Positions 18,862 to 27,241 are shown, counted from the stretch's first letter. The stretch is 64,000 nt of DNA from Streptacidiphilus sp. P02-A3a (GCF_014084105.1 NZ_CP048289.1:9123922-9187921); one strand, 5' to 3'. Numbers and translations: made by a program. Notes: a model not told the origin generated them from the sequence alone.

Positions 18862-19110
18862 ATGCTGGAAGACTGGATCGCCGCCACGAAGTCCGAGCTG
18901 GGGATCGACCTGGAGGTCGACGTCCACGGCCTGCTCGACATGACCCGCGACGTCGCCCACGGGGTGGCCCGGCCGGCCGCGCCGCTGACGGCCTTCCTGG
19001 TCGGTTACGCCGCCGCCCAGGCGGGCGGCGGCGTAGCGGCCGTCGCCGAGGCGAACCGCAAGGCCGCGGCGCTGGCCAACCGCTGGGCCGAGGAGGGCCC
19101 GGAAGCATGA
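18862..19110 (+). CDS. DUF6457 small protein
   Basis: 82 residues from ATG 18862 (MLEDWIAATKSELGIDLEVD). The upstream in-frame extension to 18790 is not conserved-looking. Entirely helical, and the C-terminal ~35 residues are Ala-rich. Its stop overlaps the moeA start (ATGA), so it is translationally coupled to moeA and sits between mobA and moeA; a role linked to molybdenum cofactor is inferred from position only. Confidence 0.8.
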   Translation: MLEDWIAATKSELGIDLEVDVHGLLDMTRDVAHGVARPAAPLTAFLVGYAAAQAGGGVAAVAEANRKAAALANRWAEEGPEA

Positions 19111-20579
19111 GCGTCGGCTCCGCGTCCGAGAGCGACCTGCTGAGCGCGTACCCGTTCCTGCTGCGCCCGGCGGCCGCCGCGCCGGACCCGGCCGCCCCCG
19201 GCCCGGGAGCCACCGGGAGTCCGCGCGACCGTCCCGGGGACCGCCCCTACGACCAGGCCGCGCCGCCCCCGGACGCCGGAACCGGCCCCGACGCCGGACC
19301 GCGGCCGGGACCGGTCCCGCCCGAGCCCTCGGCGCTGACCTGGCCGCAGGCCCGCCGCCGGGCCCAGCGGGCCGCGGGCGCACCGCTGCCCGGCGTACGG
19401 CTGCCGCTCGCCGAGGCGCTCGGCGGCGTCCTCGCCGCCCCGCTCGAAGCCCGCACCGACCTGCCCGCCTTCGACACCTCGGCGATGGACGGCTGGGCCG
19501 TGTCCGGACCGGGCCCCTGGCAGCTGACCGGCGAGCTGCTGGCCGGGCAGGGCGGCGCGCCGCTGCTGCACGACGGCACCGCCGTCCGCATCGCCACCGG
19601 CGCGCAGCTGCCGCCCGGGGCGACCGCGGTGCTGCGCCGCGAGGACGGCGGCGTCCGCCCGGGGAACAGCGGCGGCGAGCTGCTGCACGACCGCGGCGCG
19701 GTGCCGCTGGACCTGGGCCGGGACATCCGGCCGCGCGGCCAGGAGTGCCACAGCGGCGAGCCGCTGCTGCCGCCCGGCACCGCGGTCACCCCCGCCGTGC
19801 TCGGCCTCGCCGCCGCGGCGGGCTGCGACGAGCTGCCGGTGCACCGGCGGCCGACGGTCGAGCTGCTGGTCCTCGGCGACGAACTGCTGGACTCCGGGCT
19901 CCCCCGGGACGGCCGGATCCGGGACGCGCTCGGCCCGCTGCTGCCGTCCTGGCTGCGCGGGTACGGCGCGCGGATCATCGCCGTCCGCCGGGTGGGCGAC
20001 GACCTGGGGCTGCTCCGGGACGCGCTGCTGCGCAGCCCCGCCGACGTGGTGGTGACCACCGGCGGCACCGCCGCCGGACCGGTCGACTTCCTGCACACCG
20101 CCCTGGCCGAGGCCGGAGCACGACTGCTGGTGGACGGCGTCCTGGTCCGCCCCGGGCACCCGATGCTGCTGGCGTGGCTCCCCGCCCAGGACACCGACGC
20201 CGCCTCCCCCGCGGACAATGCCGACACCCGTGCCGACAGCGCCGCCGCGCCGCGCCGCCGCTGGCTGATCGGCCTGCCCGGCAACCCGCTGGCCGCCGTC
20301 GCGGGCGCGGTCACCCTCGCCGAGCCGCTGCTGCGGACGCTCGCCGGGTGGCCGCAGCCGCGCCCGTACCTGGTCCGGGCCGCCGCCCCGCTGCCCGGCC
20401 ACCGGACGGACACCCGGCTGCTGCCGGTGGTGCTGTCCGAGCAGGGAGCGGTACCGCTGGCGTACGACGGCCCGGCGATGCTGCGCGGGCTGGCCCTGGC
20501 CGAGGGACTGGCCGTGGTGCCGCCGGGCGGCCTGCCCGCCGGGGCCAGGGTCGAGCTGCTGGAGGTCCCCACCGGATGA
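19107..20579 (+). CDS. moeA: Molybdopterin molybdotransferase
   Basis: 490 residues from ATG 19107. MoeA inserts molybdate into adenylated molybdopterin. Core motifs: FDTSAMDGWAV, TGAQLPPGATAVLRRED, VLGDELLDSG, TTGGTAAGPVD and GLPGNPLAAV. Two features are unusual: a ~75-residue Pro/Gly/Asp-rich N-terminal extension with no domain, and an Asp/Ala-rich insert near residues 360-380. The canonical GG-S-x-G-x-x-D loop reads GGTAAGPVD, with Ala in place of Ser. It overlaps both neighbours by ATGA. Confidence 0.9.
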   Translation: MSVGSASESDLLSAYPFLLRPAAAAPDPAAPGPGATGSPRDRPGDRPYDQAAPPPDAGTGPDAGPRPGPVPPEPSALTWPQARRRAQRAAGAPLPGVRLPLAEALGGVLAAPLEARTDLPAFDTSAMDGWAVSGPGPWQLTGELLAGQGGAPLLHDGTAVRIATGAQLPPGATAVLRREDGGVRPGNSGGELLHDRGAVPLDLGRDIRPRGQECHSGEPLLPPGTAVTPAVLGLAAAAGCDELPVHRRPTVELLVLGDELLDSGLPRDGRIRDALGPLLPSWLRGYGARIIAVRRVGDDLGLLRDALLRSPADVVVTTGGTAAGPVDFLHTALAEAGARLLVDGVLVRPGHPMLLAWLPAQDTDAASPADNADTRADSAAAPRRRWLIGLPGNPLAAVAGAVTLAEPLLRTLAGWPQPRPYLVRAAAPLPGHRTDTRLLPVVLSEQGAVPLAYDGPAMLRGLALAEGLAVVPPGGLPAGARVELLEVPTG

Positions 20580-21757
20580 GGCGACCGGCGGCAGCGGTCC
20601 GGTGGCGCCACCACCGGCCCAGCGACCACCAGCAGGCGGACGACCAGCGGCCCGACGCACCAGGCGAGCACTACCGCGCCGACCACCGCACCGCCGACCA
20701 GCGGGCGTACGACACCCAGGACGCCGAGCTGCGGCAGATCCTGCTGCCCGGCAGCAGCCGCCCGCCGCTGCGGCAGGTCCGGCGGCGGCTCATGCTGGCG
20801 CTGCTGGTGCTGGCCGCGACCGTGGCCCTGGTGTACCTCGGCCGGGACGGCTACCACGACAACGCGCACGACCGGCTGAACTTCCTCGGCGCGGTCTACT
20901 ACGCCACGGTCACCCTGTCGACCACCGGCTACGGCGACATCACCCCGGTCAGCGACGGCGCGCGGCTGATCAACGTGCTGCTGGTGACGCCGCTGCGCGT
21001 GGTCTTCCTGATCATCCTGGTCGGCACCACGCTGGAGGTGCTGACCACCCGCAGCCGCCAGCTCTGGCGGATCAAGAAGTGGAGGGCCGCCTTGACCGAC
21101 CCGGAACACCAGGGACGCAGCGGACACACCGTGGTCGTCGGCTACGGCACCAAGGGCCGCCACGCGGTGGAGACGCTGCTGCTCAAGGGCGTCCCCAGAG
21201 GCCGGATCGTGGTGGTCGACCCGCAGCACCGCGCGGTCCAGTCGGCCAACGAGCACGGTCTGGTGGCGGTCCTCGGCGACGCCACCCGGTCGGAGGTGCT
21301 GCGCCGGGCCGAGGCCGGACACGCCGCGCAGATCATCATCGGCGCCCAGCGCGACGACACCGCCGTGCTGATCACGCTCACCGCCCGGCAGCTGAACCCG
21401 ACGGCCACCATCGTGGTCGCCGTCCGCGAGGACGAGAACGCGCCGCTGCTGCGGCAGAGCGGGGCGACCGTGGTGGTCACCAGCTCCGGCTCGGCCGGGC
21501 GGCTGCTCGGCATGTCCACCTTCAGCCCGAACGCCGGGGCGGTGCTGGAGGACCTGCTGACCGTCGGCAGCGGTCTCGACATGGTCGACCGCGAGGTCAC
21601 CGGCGCCGAGGTCGGCGGGGCCCCGCAGGACTGCGGTGACCTGGTGATCGCGGTGGTCCGGGACGGCGAGCGGCTGCCGTACACCGACCCGAGGGTCGCC
21701 GCGCTACGGCTCGGCGACCGGGTGATCGCCGTCCGCCGGGTCACCGGGGCGGCCTGA
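20576..21757 (+). CDS. Potassium channel with RCK (TrkA-N) domain
   Basis: 393 residues from ATG 20576, overlapping the moeA stop as ATGA. Residues 1-65 are basic and His-rich. Two membrane helices (about 70-90 and 127-150) flank the K+ selectivity filter TTGYGD at 116-121. A cytosolic RCK domain follows (VVVGYGTKGRHAVETLL near 184, with the acidic VVVDPQ nucleotide-site strand end), then a TrkA-C-like tail. Likely a ligand-gated K+ channel. Translational coupling to moeA is unexpected by function. Confidence 0.9.
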   Translation: MRRPAAAVRWRHHRPSDHQQADDQRPDAPGEHYRADHRTADQRAYDTQDAELRQILLPGSSRPPLRQVRRRLMLALLVLAATVALVYLGRDGYHDNAHDRLNFLGAVYYATVTLSTTGYGDITPVSDGARLINVLLVTPLRVVFLIILVGTTLEVLTTRSRQLWRIKKWRAALTDPEHQGRSGHTVVVGYGTKGRHAVETLLLKGVPRGRIVVVDPQHRAVQSANEHGLVAVLGDATRSEVLRRAEAGHAAQIIIGAQRDDTAVLITLTARQLNPTATIVVAVREDENAPLLRQSGATVVVTSSGSAGRLLGMSTFSPNAGAVLEDLLTVGSGLDMVDREVTGAEVGGAPQDCGDLVIAVVRDGERLPYTDPRVAALRLGDRVIAVRRVTGAA

Positions 21758-21896
21758 CCGGCCCGGCCCGGCAGCGCCCTCCCGACCCGTTCCTCCCGAC
21801 CCGTTCTCGTCCGGCTCCTGTCCGGTTCCTGTCCGGCGATTTCAACAGAACTGCTACGGAACCGGCACCAGAGCGCATGAGCCCAGCTCGAACAGG

Positions 21897-21911
21897 CAGA
21901 ATTCCAGCATG
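21897..21911 (+). promoter_or_regulatory. Possible leaderless promoter of LCP gene
   Basis: CAGAAT (21897-21902), six bases, then ATG 21909; no ribosome binding site. The -10 match is weaker than in the other leaderless candidates. Confidence 0.35.
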
Positions 21912-23255
21912 AACGGATGGCCTGAGGGCAGCACCGACGGGAGCGAGCCGAGTCGCGGCGCGCGCCCGACGCCGCACGTACAGCAGCGCGCCGGCGGCTA
22001 CGGACCGCCGCCCCCCGCACAGCCACGGCCCGGGCAGCGGCAGCCCGGGCAGCCGGGGCAGCCGGGCTACGCGCAGGCGGAGCCACCGCTGCCGCCGGGC
22101 CTGTCGCCGCGCGGGGCGTCCCCGGCCTCCGGCGGCGCCGCCGCCTCGTACAGCGGCGGCGGCACCACCTACCGGGCCGGGCGCTCCGGCGGCGGCTCCG
22201 GCTCCGGCTCCGGGCCGAAGAGCGGCCGTCGGCCGAACTGGCGCCGCCGGATCACCTGGGGCGTGCTGACCCTGGTCACGCTGCTGATCGCGACCTCGAT
22301 CGGCACCTACGTCTGGGCCGACAACAAGCTGAACCGCACAGTGAACCTGAGCGCGCTGCCGGACCAGCCGCCGGTCGGCAAGGGCACCAACTACCTGATC
22401 GCCGGTTCCGACAACCGCGGCAACCTCACCAAGCAGCAACAGCAGGAGCTGCACACGGGCAGCGACGACGAGGGCCAGTTCGGCAACAGCGACTCGATGA
22501 TGATCCTGCACATCGGGTCCAACGGCGACACCCTGCTCAGCCTGCCGCGCGACAGCTACGTGACCATCCCGGCCTTCACCGGCACCTCCGGCACGAAGTA
22601 CCCGGCCTCGCAGAACAAGCTGAACGCGGCGTTCTCCTGGGGCGGCGGCGCGCTGCTGGCGCAGACCATCGAGTACAACACCGGCATCCACATCGACCAC
22701 TACGCGGAGATCGGCTTCGGCGGCTTCGTCAACCTGGTCAACGCGCTCGGCGGGGTCAAGATGTGCCTGTCCCAGCCGCTGGTGGACCAGGCCTCCGGGG
22801 CGAACTTCAAGGCGGGCTGCCAGACCTTCAACGGCGCCCAGTCGCTGGAGTTCGTCCGCGAGCGCCACCAGGCCCCGCAGCAGGACCTGAGCCGGATGGC
22901 GGACCAGCAGAAGTTCCTCTCCGCGGTCGCGCACCAGGCGGCCACGCCGACCACCGTCCTCAACCCGTTCAAGCTCTACCCGGTGCTCAGCGCGGGCATC
23001 GACACGCTGGGCGTGGACAAGAACATGAACCCCTACGACCTGGCGCAGATGTTCTGGGCGATGAAGAGCGTCTCCGGCGGCGGCGGCCACTCGCTGACCG
23101 TGCCGATCTCCAACGCCAACTACGCGACCGCCAACGCCGGCGACGCCGTCCTGTGGGACCAGTCCCAGTCCAAGACCCTCTTCAGCGAGCTCCAGAACGA
23201 CCAGCCGGTCACCATCTCCAACAACGACGCCACCACCGTCGTCTCCGGCAACTGA
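21909..23255 (+). CDS. LCP (LytR-CpsA-Psr) family cell-wall transferase
   Basis: 448 residues. Residues 1-110 are a cytosolic low-complexity Gly/Pro/Ser/Gln region; a single membrane anchor lies at about 115-137; the LCP domain outside the cell spans about 155-350 (NSDSMMILHI, LLSLPRDSYV, KLNAAFSWGG, LVNALGGVKM, LEFVRERH). LCP enzymes transfer lipid-linked glycopolymers onto peptidoglycan; the conserved Arg and Asp residues are present. A Gln/Ser-rich C-terminal region follows. Ends before a strong hairpin. Confidence 0.92.
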   Translation: MNGWPEGSTDGSEPSRGARPTPHVQQRAGGYGPPPPAQPRPGQRQPGQPGQPGYAQAEPPLPPGLSPRGASPASGGAAASYSGGGTTYRAGRSGGGSGSGSGPKSGRRPNWRRRITWGVLTLVTLLIATSIGTYVWADNKLNRTVNLSALPDQPPVGKGTNYLIAGSDNRGNLTKQQQQELHTGSDDEGQFGNSDSMMILHIGSNGDTLLSLPRDSYVTIPAFTGTSGTKYPASQNKLNAAFSWGGGALLAQTIEYNTGIHIDHYAEIGFGGFVNLVNALGGVKMCLSQPLVDQASGANFKAGCQTFNGAQSLEFVRERHQAPQQDLSRMADQQKFLSAVAHQAATPTTVLNPFKLYPVLSAGIDTLGVDKNMNPYDLAQMFWAMKSVSGGGGHSLTVPISNANYATANAGDAVLWDQSQSKTLFSELQNDQPVTISNNDATTVVSGN

Positions 23256-23634
23256 CCCCTCCGCCCCACCCCGATGCCTGCCCCCGCCCACCCAGGCAGG
23301 CATCGGCTTTCCCGTCCCACCCCACCTCGCCGACCTCGATGACCTCCGCGTCGGCCTGGCTCGCCAGCGTCCCGACCAACGCCCGCTGCAACGCCGGATG
23401 GCGAGCGAAGTGGTCCAGGGACGGCACGATCACATGCCCTGCCTCGGAACGCCGCAGGGTGTCGACCAACTCGGCAAACGTGTTGAGGCATCCGGGGGCG
23501 TAGTTGTGAAAGATCATCCCGAGGTGGTAGCCCTCGGCCTCGGCGTGCCGAACTAACAGCTGTTCGATGCGCAGAAGTTGAGCATCATCCAACTCGTCGG
23601 TCACGCGCATGTAGCCATAGATCAGCGGCTTCAT
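23209..23634 (-). CDS. Small recombinase-like protein
   Basis: 141 residues from ATG 23634 (KPLIYGYMRVTDELDDAQL). The first ~105 residues resemble the catalytic-domain fold of serine recombinases (GYMRV start, RIEQLLVRHAEAEGY, TLRRSEAGHVIVPSLDHFAR), but the usual catalytic Ser after the first strand is absent (YMRVTDE) and there is no DNA-binding C-terminal domain. Similar small resolvase-like proteins occur beside WhiJ-type regulators in Streptomyces. The last ~35 residues (Gly/Arg/Trp-rich) are encoded by the LCP terminator and the LCP 3' end, suggesting loss of an original stop near 23315. Confidence 0.6.
   Translation of the reverse strand: MKPLIYGYMRVTDELDDAQLLRIEQLLVRHAEAEGYHLGMIFHNYAPGCLNTFAELVDTLRRSEAGHVIVPSLDHFARHPALQRALVGTLASQADAEVIEVGEVGWDGKADACLGGRGQASGWGGGVSCRRRRWWRRCWRW
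23271..23306. terminator. Hairpin terminator
   Basis: Perfect 12-bp stem CCGATGCCTGCC (23271-23282) with GGCAGGCATCGG (23295-23306), 12-base loop, then CTTT. It terminates the LCP gene, yet the recombinase-like frame on the other strand reads through it. Confidence 0.8.
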
Positions 23635-23796
23635 GATCGAGCCTCCTCCCTGCACGCGCCTCGACGGCGCCTCACCGTGGATGGCCCCACCAGAGATCGA
23701 CCGCCTCCCACCCGAAAGGTGGGCGTGTTCGCTCTACGCCAGCGATCGGTCACCGTGCGTGCCATGTTGATGCCTAGCATGCCCTTGCCTACACAA

Positions 23797-23832
23797 CATA
23801 TGCAAGCCTTGCAGATGCATAGATTGCATATG
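23797..23832. promoter_or_regulatory. AT-rich inverted repeat upstream of WhiJ-type gene
   Basis: CATATGCAA (23797-23805) and TTGCATATG (23824-23832) form a perfect 9-bp inverted repeat. The 18 bases between them contain further TGCA and TTGCA elements. The patch 23760-23845 is far more AT-rich than the surroundings and lies between the divergent recombinase-like and WhiJ-type genes. Confidence 0.6.
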
Positions 23833-23907
23833 CGAATCGAGTTGTAGCCGGGCGGGGCGATCGGCCAGACTCCTCCCAACTGCCCATGTGGACGGAGGAG
23901 ATGAACC

Positions 23908-24786
23908 GTGCCGACGAAGCGCCACACGCCTACGGTGCGTCTCCGCCGCTTGGCGGCCGAACTACGCCGCCTGCGCGCTTCCGCTGATCTGACCAGGGAA
24001 GACGTCACCGAGCGCACGGGCATCAACGCGGCGACGCTCTACCGCATCGAGACCGCGCGAGTCCGCCCCCAACAACGGACTCTCGCCAGCCTGCTGGACA
24101 TCTACGAGGTCGCCCAGCCCCAGCGCGACGAGATCATCGCCCTGTCCCAGGGGGCCGACGAGCAGGTGTGGCTCCGTCCCTATCACGCCGAACTCCGCGA
24201 GCTGTACACCGCTTACATCAGTTTCGAAGCCGAGGCGCAGGCTGTCCGCAACTACGAGTCGCTGTTCATCCCCGGCTTGTTGCAGACCGAAGACTACGCA
24301 CGGGCAGTGATCCGGGGAGGGCTCCCGTCTGCCAACGCCAGGCAAGTCGAACAGCGCGTCCAAGCCCGGATGGAACGGAAGACGGTACTGGCCAAGGACG
24401 CACCGCTGCAACTCTGGGCGATCATCGATGAATCCGCCCTGCGCCGTATGAGCGGCGGCCCGACAGTCATGCGCGACCAGATGAATCACCTGCTCAGCGC
24501 CATGGCCGAGCCATATCTGACCCTCCAGGTCATCCCGTTCGGCGCAGGCTCCCATCCTGGTATGCCCGGTTCCTTCGCGCTCATCAGCTTTCCCGACGCC
24601 GACGATCCGGAGATCGTCTATATCGACAGCATGGCGGGTGACATGTTCCTTGAGTCCGGGGCCGACGTGAACCGGTACGGACTGATCTTCGACACCCTCC
24701 GTGCCGTCGCCCTCAGTCCCGACGACTCGGCTTCCCTGATCGCCGAGTTGCTCAAGGACATTCAGCGAGAAGAGGAAGCACAATGA
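23908..24786 (+). CDS. WhiJ-type XRE regulator (DUF5753)
   Basis: 292 residues from GTG 23908 with GGAGGAG upstream. An XRE helix-turn-helix lies at about residues 12-68 (LRRLRASADLTREDVTERTGINAATLYRIE); the C-terminal ~190 residues match the DUF5753 (Scr1/WhiJ) ligand domain (YFE-like YISFEAEAQAVRNYES, IPGLLQTEDYARAV, YLTLQVIPFGAGSHPGM). Such regulators pair with a small DUF397 protein and affect development or behave as TA-like antagonists. Codon use is less GC-biased than neighbouring core genes. The stop overlaps the DUF397 start. Confidence 0.9.
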   Translation: MPTKRHTPTVRLRRLAAELRRLRASADLTREDVTERTGINAATLYRIETARVRPQQRTLASLLDIYEVAQPQRDEIIALSQGADEQVWLRPYHAELRELYTAYISFEAEAQAVRNYESLFIPGLLQTEDYARAVIRGGLPSANARQVEQRVQARMERKTVLAKDAPLQLWAIIDESALRRMSGGPTVMRDQMNHLLSAMAEPYLTLQVIPFGAGSHPGMPGSFALISFPDADDPEIVYIDSMAGDMFLESGADVNRYGLIFDTLRAVALSPDDSASLIAELLKDIQREEEAQ

Positions 24787-24989
24787 GCAAGGTCGATCTC
24801 TCAAAGGCCGTCTGGGAGAAGAGTTCGCACAGCAGCGCCGATGGCCAGTGCGTCGAGGTGGCAGCGCTCAGCGCCGCCGTGGCCGTGCGGGACAGCAAGG
24901 ATCCCGACGGCCCGGCGCTGGTCTTCAGCACCAGCGAGTTCGCCGCCTTCGTGCGTGCCGTGACGCACGGCGGCCTCCAGCAGCCCTAA
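24783..24989 (+). CDS. DUF397 small acidic protein
   Basis: 68 residues, start ATG 24783 overlapping the regulator's stop (ATGA). Typical DUF397 pattern: W-x-KSSHSSADGQCVEVA near residue 11, AVAVRDSKDPDGPALVFS in the middle, FAAFVRAV near the end. In WhiJ-type loci this partner binds and antagonises the XRE protein. Confidence 0.9.
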   Translation: MSKVDLSKAVWEKSSHSSADGQCVEVAALSAAVAVRDSKDPDGPALVFSTSEFAAFVRAVTHGGLQQP

Positions 24990-25107
24990 CAGCAGTCGGT
25001 CCACGGCCCGTTCCGTTTGAACCGCCGGCATCTGCTTTGTAAGAGCAGCGCTCACCATTCCTGGGCGGCGGCACGCCACGGTCGGCCGAGTGGGGCGAAC
25101 CGACACC

Positions 25108-25126
25108 CGGTCAGCGGGTAGCGTCG
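25108..25126 (+). repeat. Copy of the qor promoter core
   Basis: CGGTCAGCGGGTAGCGTCG matches CGGTCTGCGGGTAGCGTCG at 25819-25837 (18 of 19 bases), which contains the qor -10 TAGCGT. This copy now precedes a broken reading frame. Confidence 0.7.
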
Positions 25127-25129
25127 GGG

Positions 25130-25530
25130 TTCGACGACGCGTTACTCAGCGACGGCCACAGACTGCACAGCGTCCTGCCACTGGTCGACAACGCCAACCT
25201 CGACCCTCTCGCCGAGGCACTGCGCCAAGAGGACCTGACTCCCAGTTCGCTGATGCTGATCGGCTCCCAGGCATCCGCCCGCTACATCCTCGATCGACAG
25301 TCCGCGCTCGGCGGGGCGCCCGTCTTCTGGACCCGGGAGCAGACTGGAGAGGAGGCTGCCACCTGGCTGTCCTTCCGCCACACACTGGACTATCTGCGGA
25401 GCACCAGTCCCGGTCAGGCGCCCGGAGCCACAACCCCGAGTATCTCGATCTGGATCTCCCCTGGCTGACCCGGCGCTGCCGCCAGCTCGCCGAGGTCGGC
25501 ACCGCGCCTCTGGCGCCCCACCGCACCACG
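25130..25530 (+). pseudogene. Decayed gene fragment, frameshifted
   Basis: One frame runs from about 25130 to the stop at 25466-25468 and reads like real protein (DDALLSDGHRLHSVLPLVDN, then MLIGSQASARYILDRQS, FRHTLDYLRST). It has no convincing start codon before ATG 25253. Past about 25415 coding-like sequence moves to another frame (NPEYLDLDLPWLTRRCRQL), indicating one frameshift. Family not recognised. The rest of the 24990-25841 gap (25530-25800) shows no gene. Confidence 0.45.
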
Positions 25531-25829
25531 ACTCTGTCTGCCAACTGCCGAGAACGAGCACGGACGGGGGCTGGTTCTTGTCGGCCTTACGGCCACTGGC
25601 TTCGGCTTCACGTGCTCCGCTACCGGTAAGACCGTCTGGTGCGTGTTGGAAGTACCGGCTGGTGACTCAACCTGCTGAAGCAGTCATCGGCAATCGTCAG
25701 ACTCCGCGGGATGGCCCTGCTTGAGGACATGCACGCAATGGTCAAGCCAGCAACCGCATAGTCTCCGGCGATCCTTCGGCGCGTTCGAGATCACCATCCT
25801 GAGTGCACCGTTCAGCCGCGGTCTGCGGG

Positions 25830-25844
25830 TAGCGTCGAAGTATG
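25830..25844 (+). promoter_or_regulatory. Leaderless promoter of qor
   Basis: TAGCGT (25830-25835), six bases, then ATG 25842; no ribosome binding site. Confidence 0.55.
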
Positions 25845-26819
25845 CGAGCTATCACCCTCCCCGAATTCGGCGGCCCGGACGTGCTCACCCTGGCCGATGT
25901 CCCCGACCCGGTACCCGCCGAGGGCGAAGTCCTGGTGGAGGTCGCCGCCTCCGCCGTGAACCGAGCCGACGTGCTGCAACGTCAGGGCTTCTACAACCCG
26001 CCGCCCGGCGCCTCCGGGTACCCCGGCCTGGAGTGCTCCGGCCGCATCGTCGCCCTCGGCACCGGCGTCGGCGGCTGGGCGGTCGGCGACGAGGTCTGCG
26101 CGCTGCTCTCCGGCGGCGGGTACGCCGAGAAGGTCGCCGTCCCGGCCGGACAGTTGCTGCCCGTCCCCAAGGGGATCAGCCTCATCGACGCCGCCGCCCT
26201 GCCCGAGGTCACCGCGACCGTCTGGTCCAATGTGTTCCAGGTCGCTTTCCTGCGGCCCGGTGAGACGCTGCTGGTGCACGGCGGCTCCAGCGGCATCGGG
26301 ACCATGGCGATCCAGCTCGGCAAGGCCGTCGGCGCCAAGGTCGCGGTCACCGCCGGCAGCGTCGAGAAGCTCCAGGCCTGCCGCGCCCTCGGCGCCGACA
26401 TCCTGATCAACTACCGCGAACAGGACTTCGTCGAGGAACTGCGCGAGACCACCGCCGGACACGGCGCCGACGTCATCCTCGACGTCATCGGCGCCAAGTA
26501 CCTCGACCGCAACCTCGACGCCCTCGCCGTCAACGGCCGCCTGGTCATCATCGGCATGCAGGGCGGCGCCCAAGCCGAACTCAACCTCGGCAAACTCATG
26601 GCCAAACGCGCCGCCATCGCCGCCACCGGCCTCCGCGCCCGCCCCCTCGACGAAAAGGCCGCCATCATCGCCGCCGTCCGCGAACACGTCTGGCCCCTCA
26701 TCGACAACGGCACCGTCAAGCCCGTCATCGACCGCGTCCTCCCCATCGAAGCCGCCGCCGACGCCCACCGCCTCATGGAATCCAGCACCCACATCGGCAA
26801 GATCCTGCTGACGGTCTGA
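25842..26819 (+). CDS. qor: NAD(P)H-quinone oxidoreductase, intact copy
   Basis: 325 residues. Medium-chain dehydrogenase of the zinc-free quinone oxidoreductase class: N-terminal GroES-like domain (SAVNRADVLQRQGFYNPPPG), NADPH site HGGSSGIGTMAIQLGKAVGA (about 143-162), C-terminal VLPIEAAADAHRLME. It reduces quinones or related carbonyls with NADPH. This is the only full-length copy; codons from about 130 to the end recur three times downstream between TA modules. The last residues are TV, whereas copies 2 and 3 end QA and QL. The junction sequence GGTCCAATGT is at 26224-26233. Confidence 0.93.
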   Translation: MRAITLPEFGGPDVLTLADVPDPVPAEGEVLVEVAASAVNRADVLQRQGFYNPPPGASGYPGLECSGRIVALGTGVGGWAVGDEVCALLSGGGYAEKVAVPAGQLLPVPKGISLIDAAALPEVTATVWSNVFQVAFLRPGETLLVHGGSSGIGTMAIQLGKAVGAKVAVTAGSVEKLQACRALGADILINYREQDFVEELRETTAGHGADVILDVIGAKYLDRNLDALAVNGRLVIIGMQGGAQAELNLGKLMAKRAAIAATGLRARPLDEKAAIIAAVREHVWPLIDNGTVKPVIDRVLPIEAAADAHRLMESSTHIGKILLTV

Positions 26820-26848
26820 GGTGGGCTGGTCGGGTGCGGTTGACCGAA

Positions 26849-27241
26849 CTACACGGTGGCGATCCCCACGAGGGGCCCGCAGAACTCGGCGATGTCCTCG
26901 GGATCCGACGTCACCACGGTCACTGGCCCCGGGGCACTCCGGGCGATCGCGGCCAGGACGGCATCGATGGCGTACTTGTGGCCGTGCCGCCGGTGGGTGC
27001 GAAGCAGGACCGCAGCTTGGGCGGTGAGCTCCTTGGTGACGTCGTGAATGTCGATGCGGGACAACACCCAGGCGATACGAGCAGGGTGAATGCGTTCGTA
27101 GTCGGCCTCCAAGGTGGTCATTGCGGAGGTGACCACCCTGATGCCCTCCTCAGCGGCGGCTTGGACCATGGCGAGGACGGCGCGGTCCTTGAGGTAGAGC
27201 TTGGACAGCCCTTCGCTGTCCAGCACGAGTGTGCCCGGCAT
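26849..27241 (-). CDS. PIN-domain toxin (TA module 1)
   Basis: 130 residues. PIN-fold ribonuclease with the expected acidic set: Asp8 (LVLDSEGL), Glu45 (TTLEADYE), Asp93 (YAIDAVLA) and Asp113 (VTSDPED). VapC-type toxins cleave RNA. The start ATG 27241 shares one base with the antitoxin stop (TGATG). The gene ends 29 bases from the qor stop, on the opposite strand. Confidence 0.85.
   Translation of the reverse strand: MPGTLVLDSEGLSKLYLKDRAVLAMVQAAAEEGIRVVTSAMTTLEADYERIHPARIAWVLSRIDIHDVTKELTAQAAVLLRTHRRHGHKYAIDAVLAAIARSAPGPVTVVTSDPEDIAEFCGPLVGIATV

Noticed and set aside
17040-20579. One 1179-codon frame that would fuse acyl-CoA dehydrogenase antiframe, mobA antiframe and moeA
   Set aside because: Only the part from 19107 is real (moeA); the upstream part is an off-frame reading of other genes.
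25711-25761. A 16-codon frame (MALLEDMHAMVKPATA)
   Set aside because: Too short, with no ribosome binding site and no supporting context; treated as non-coding.
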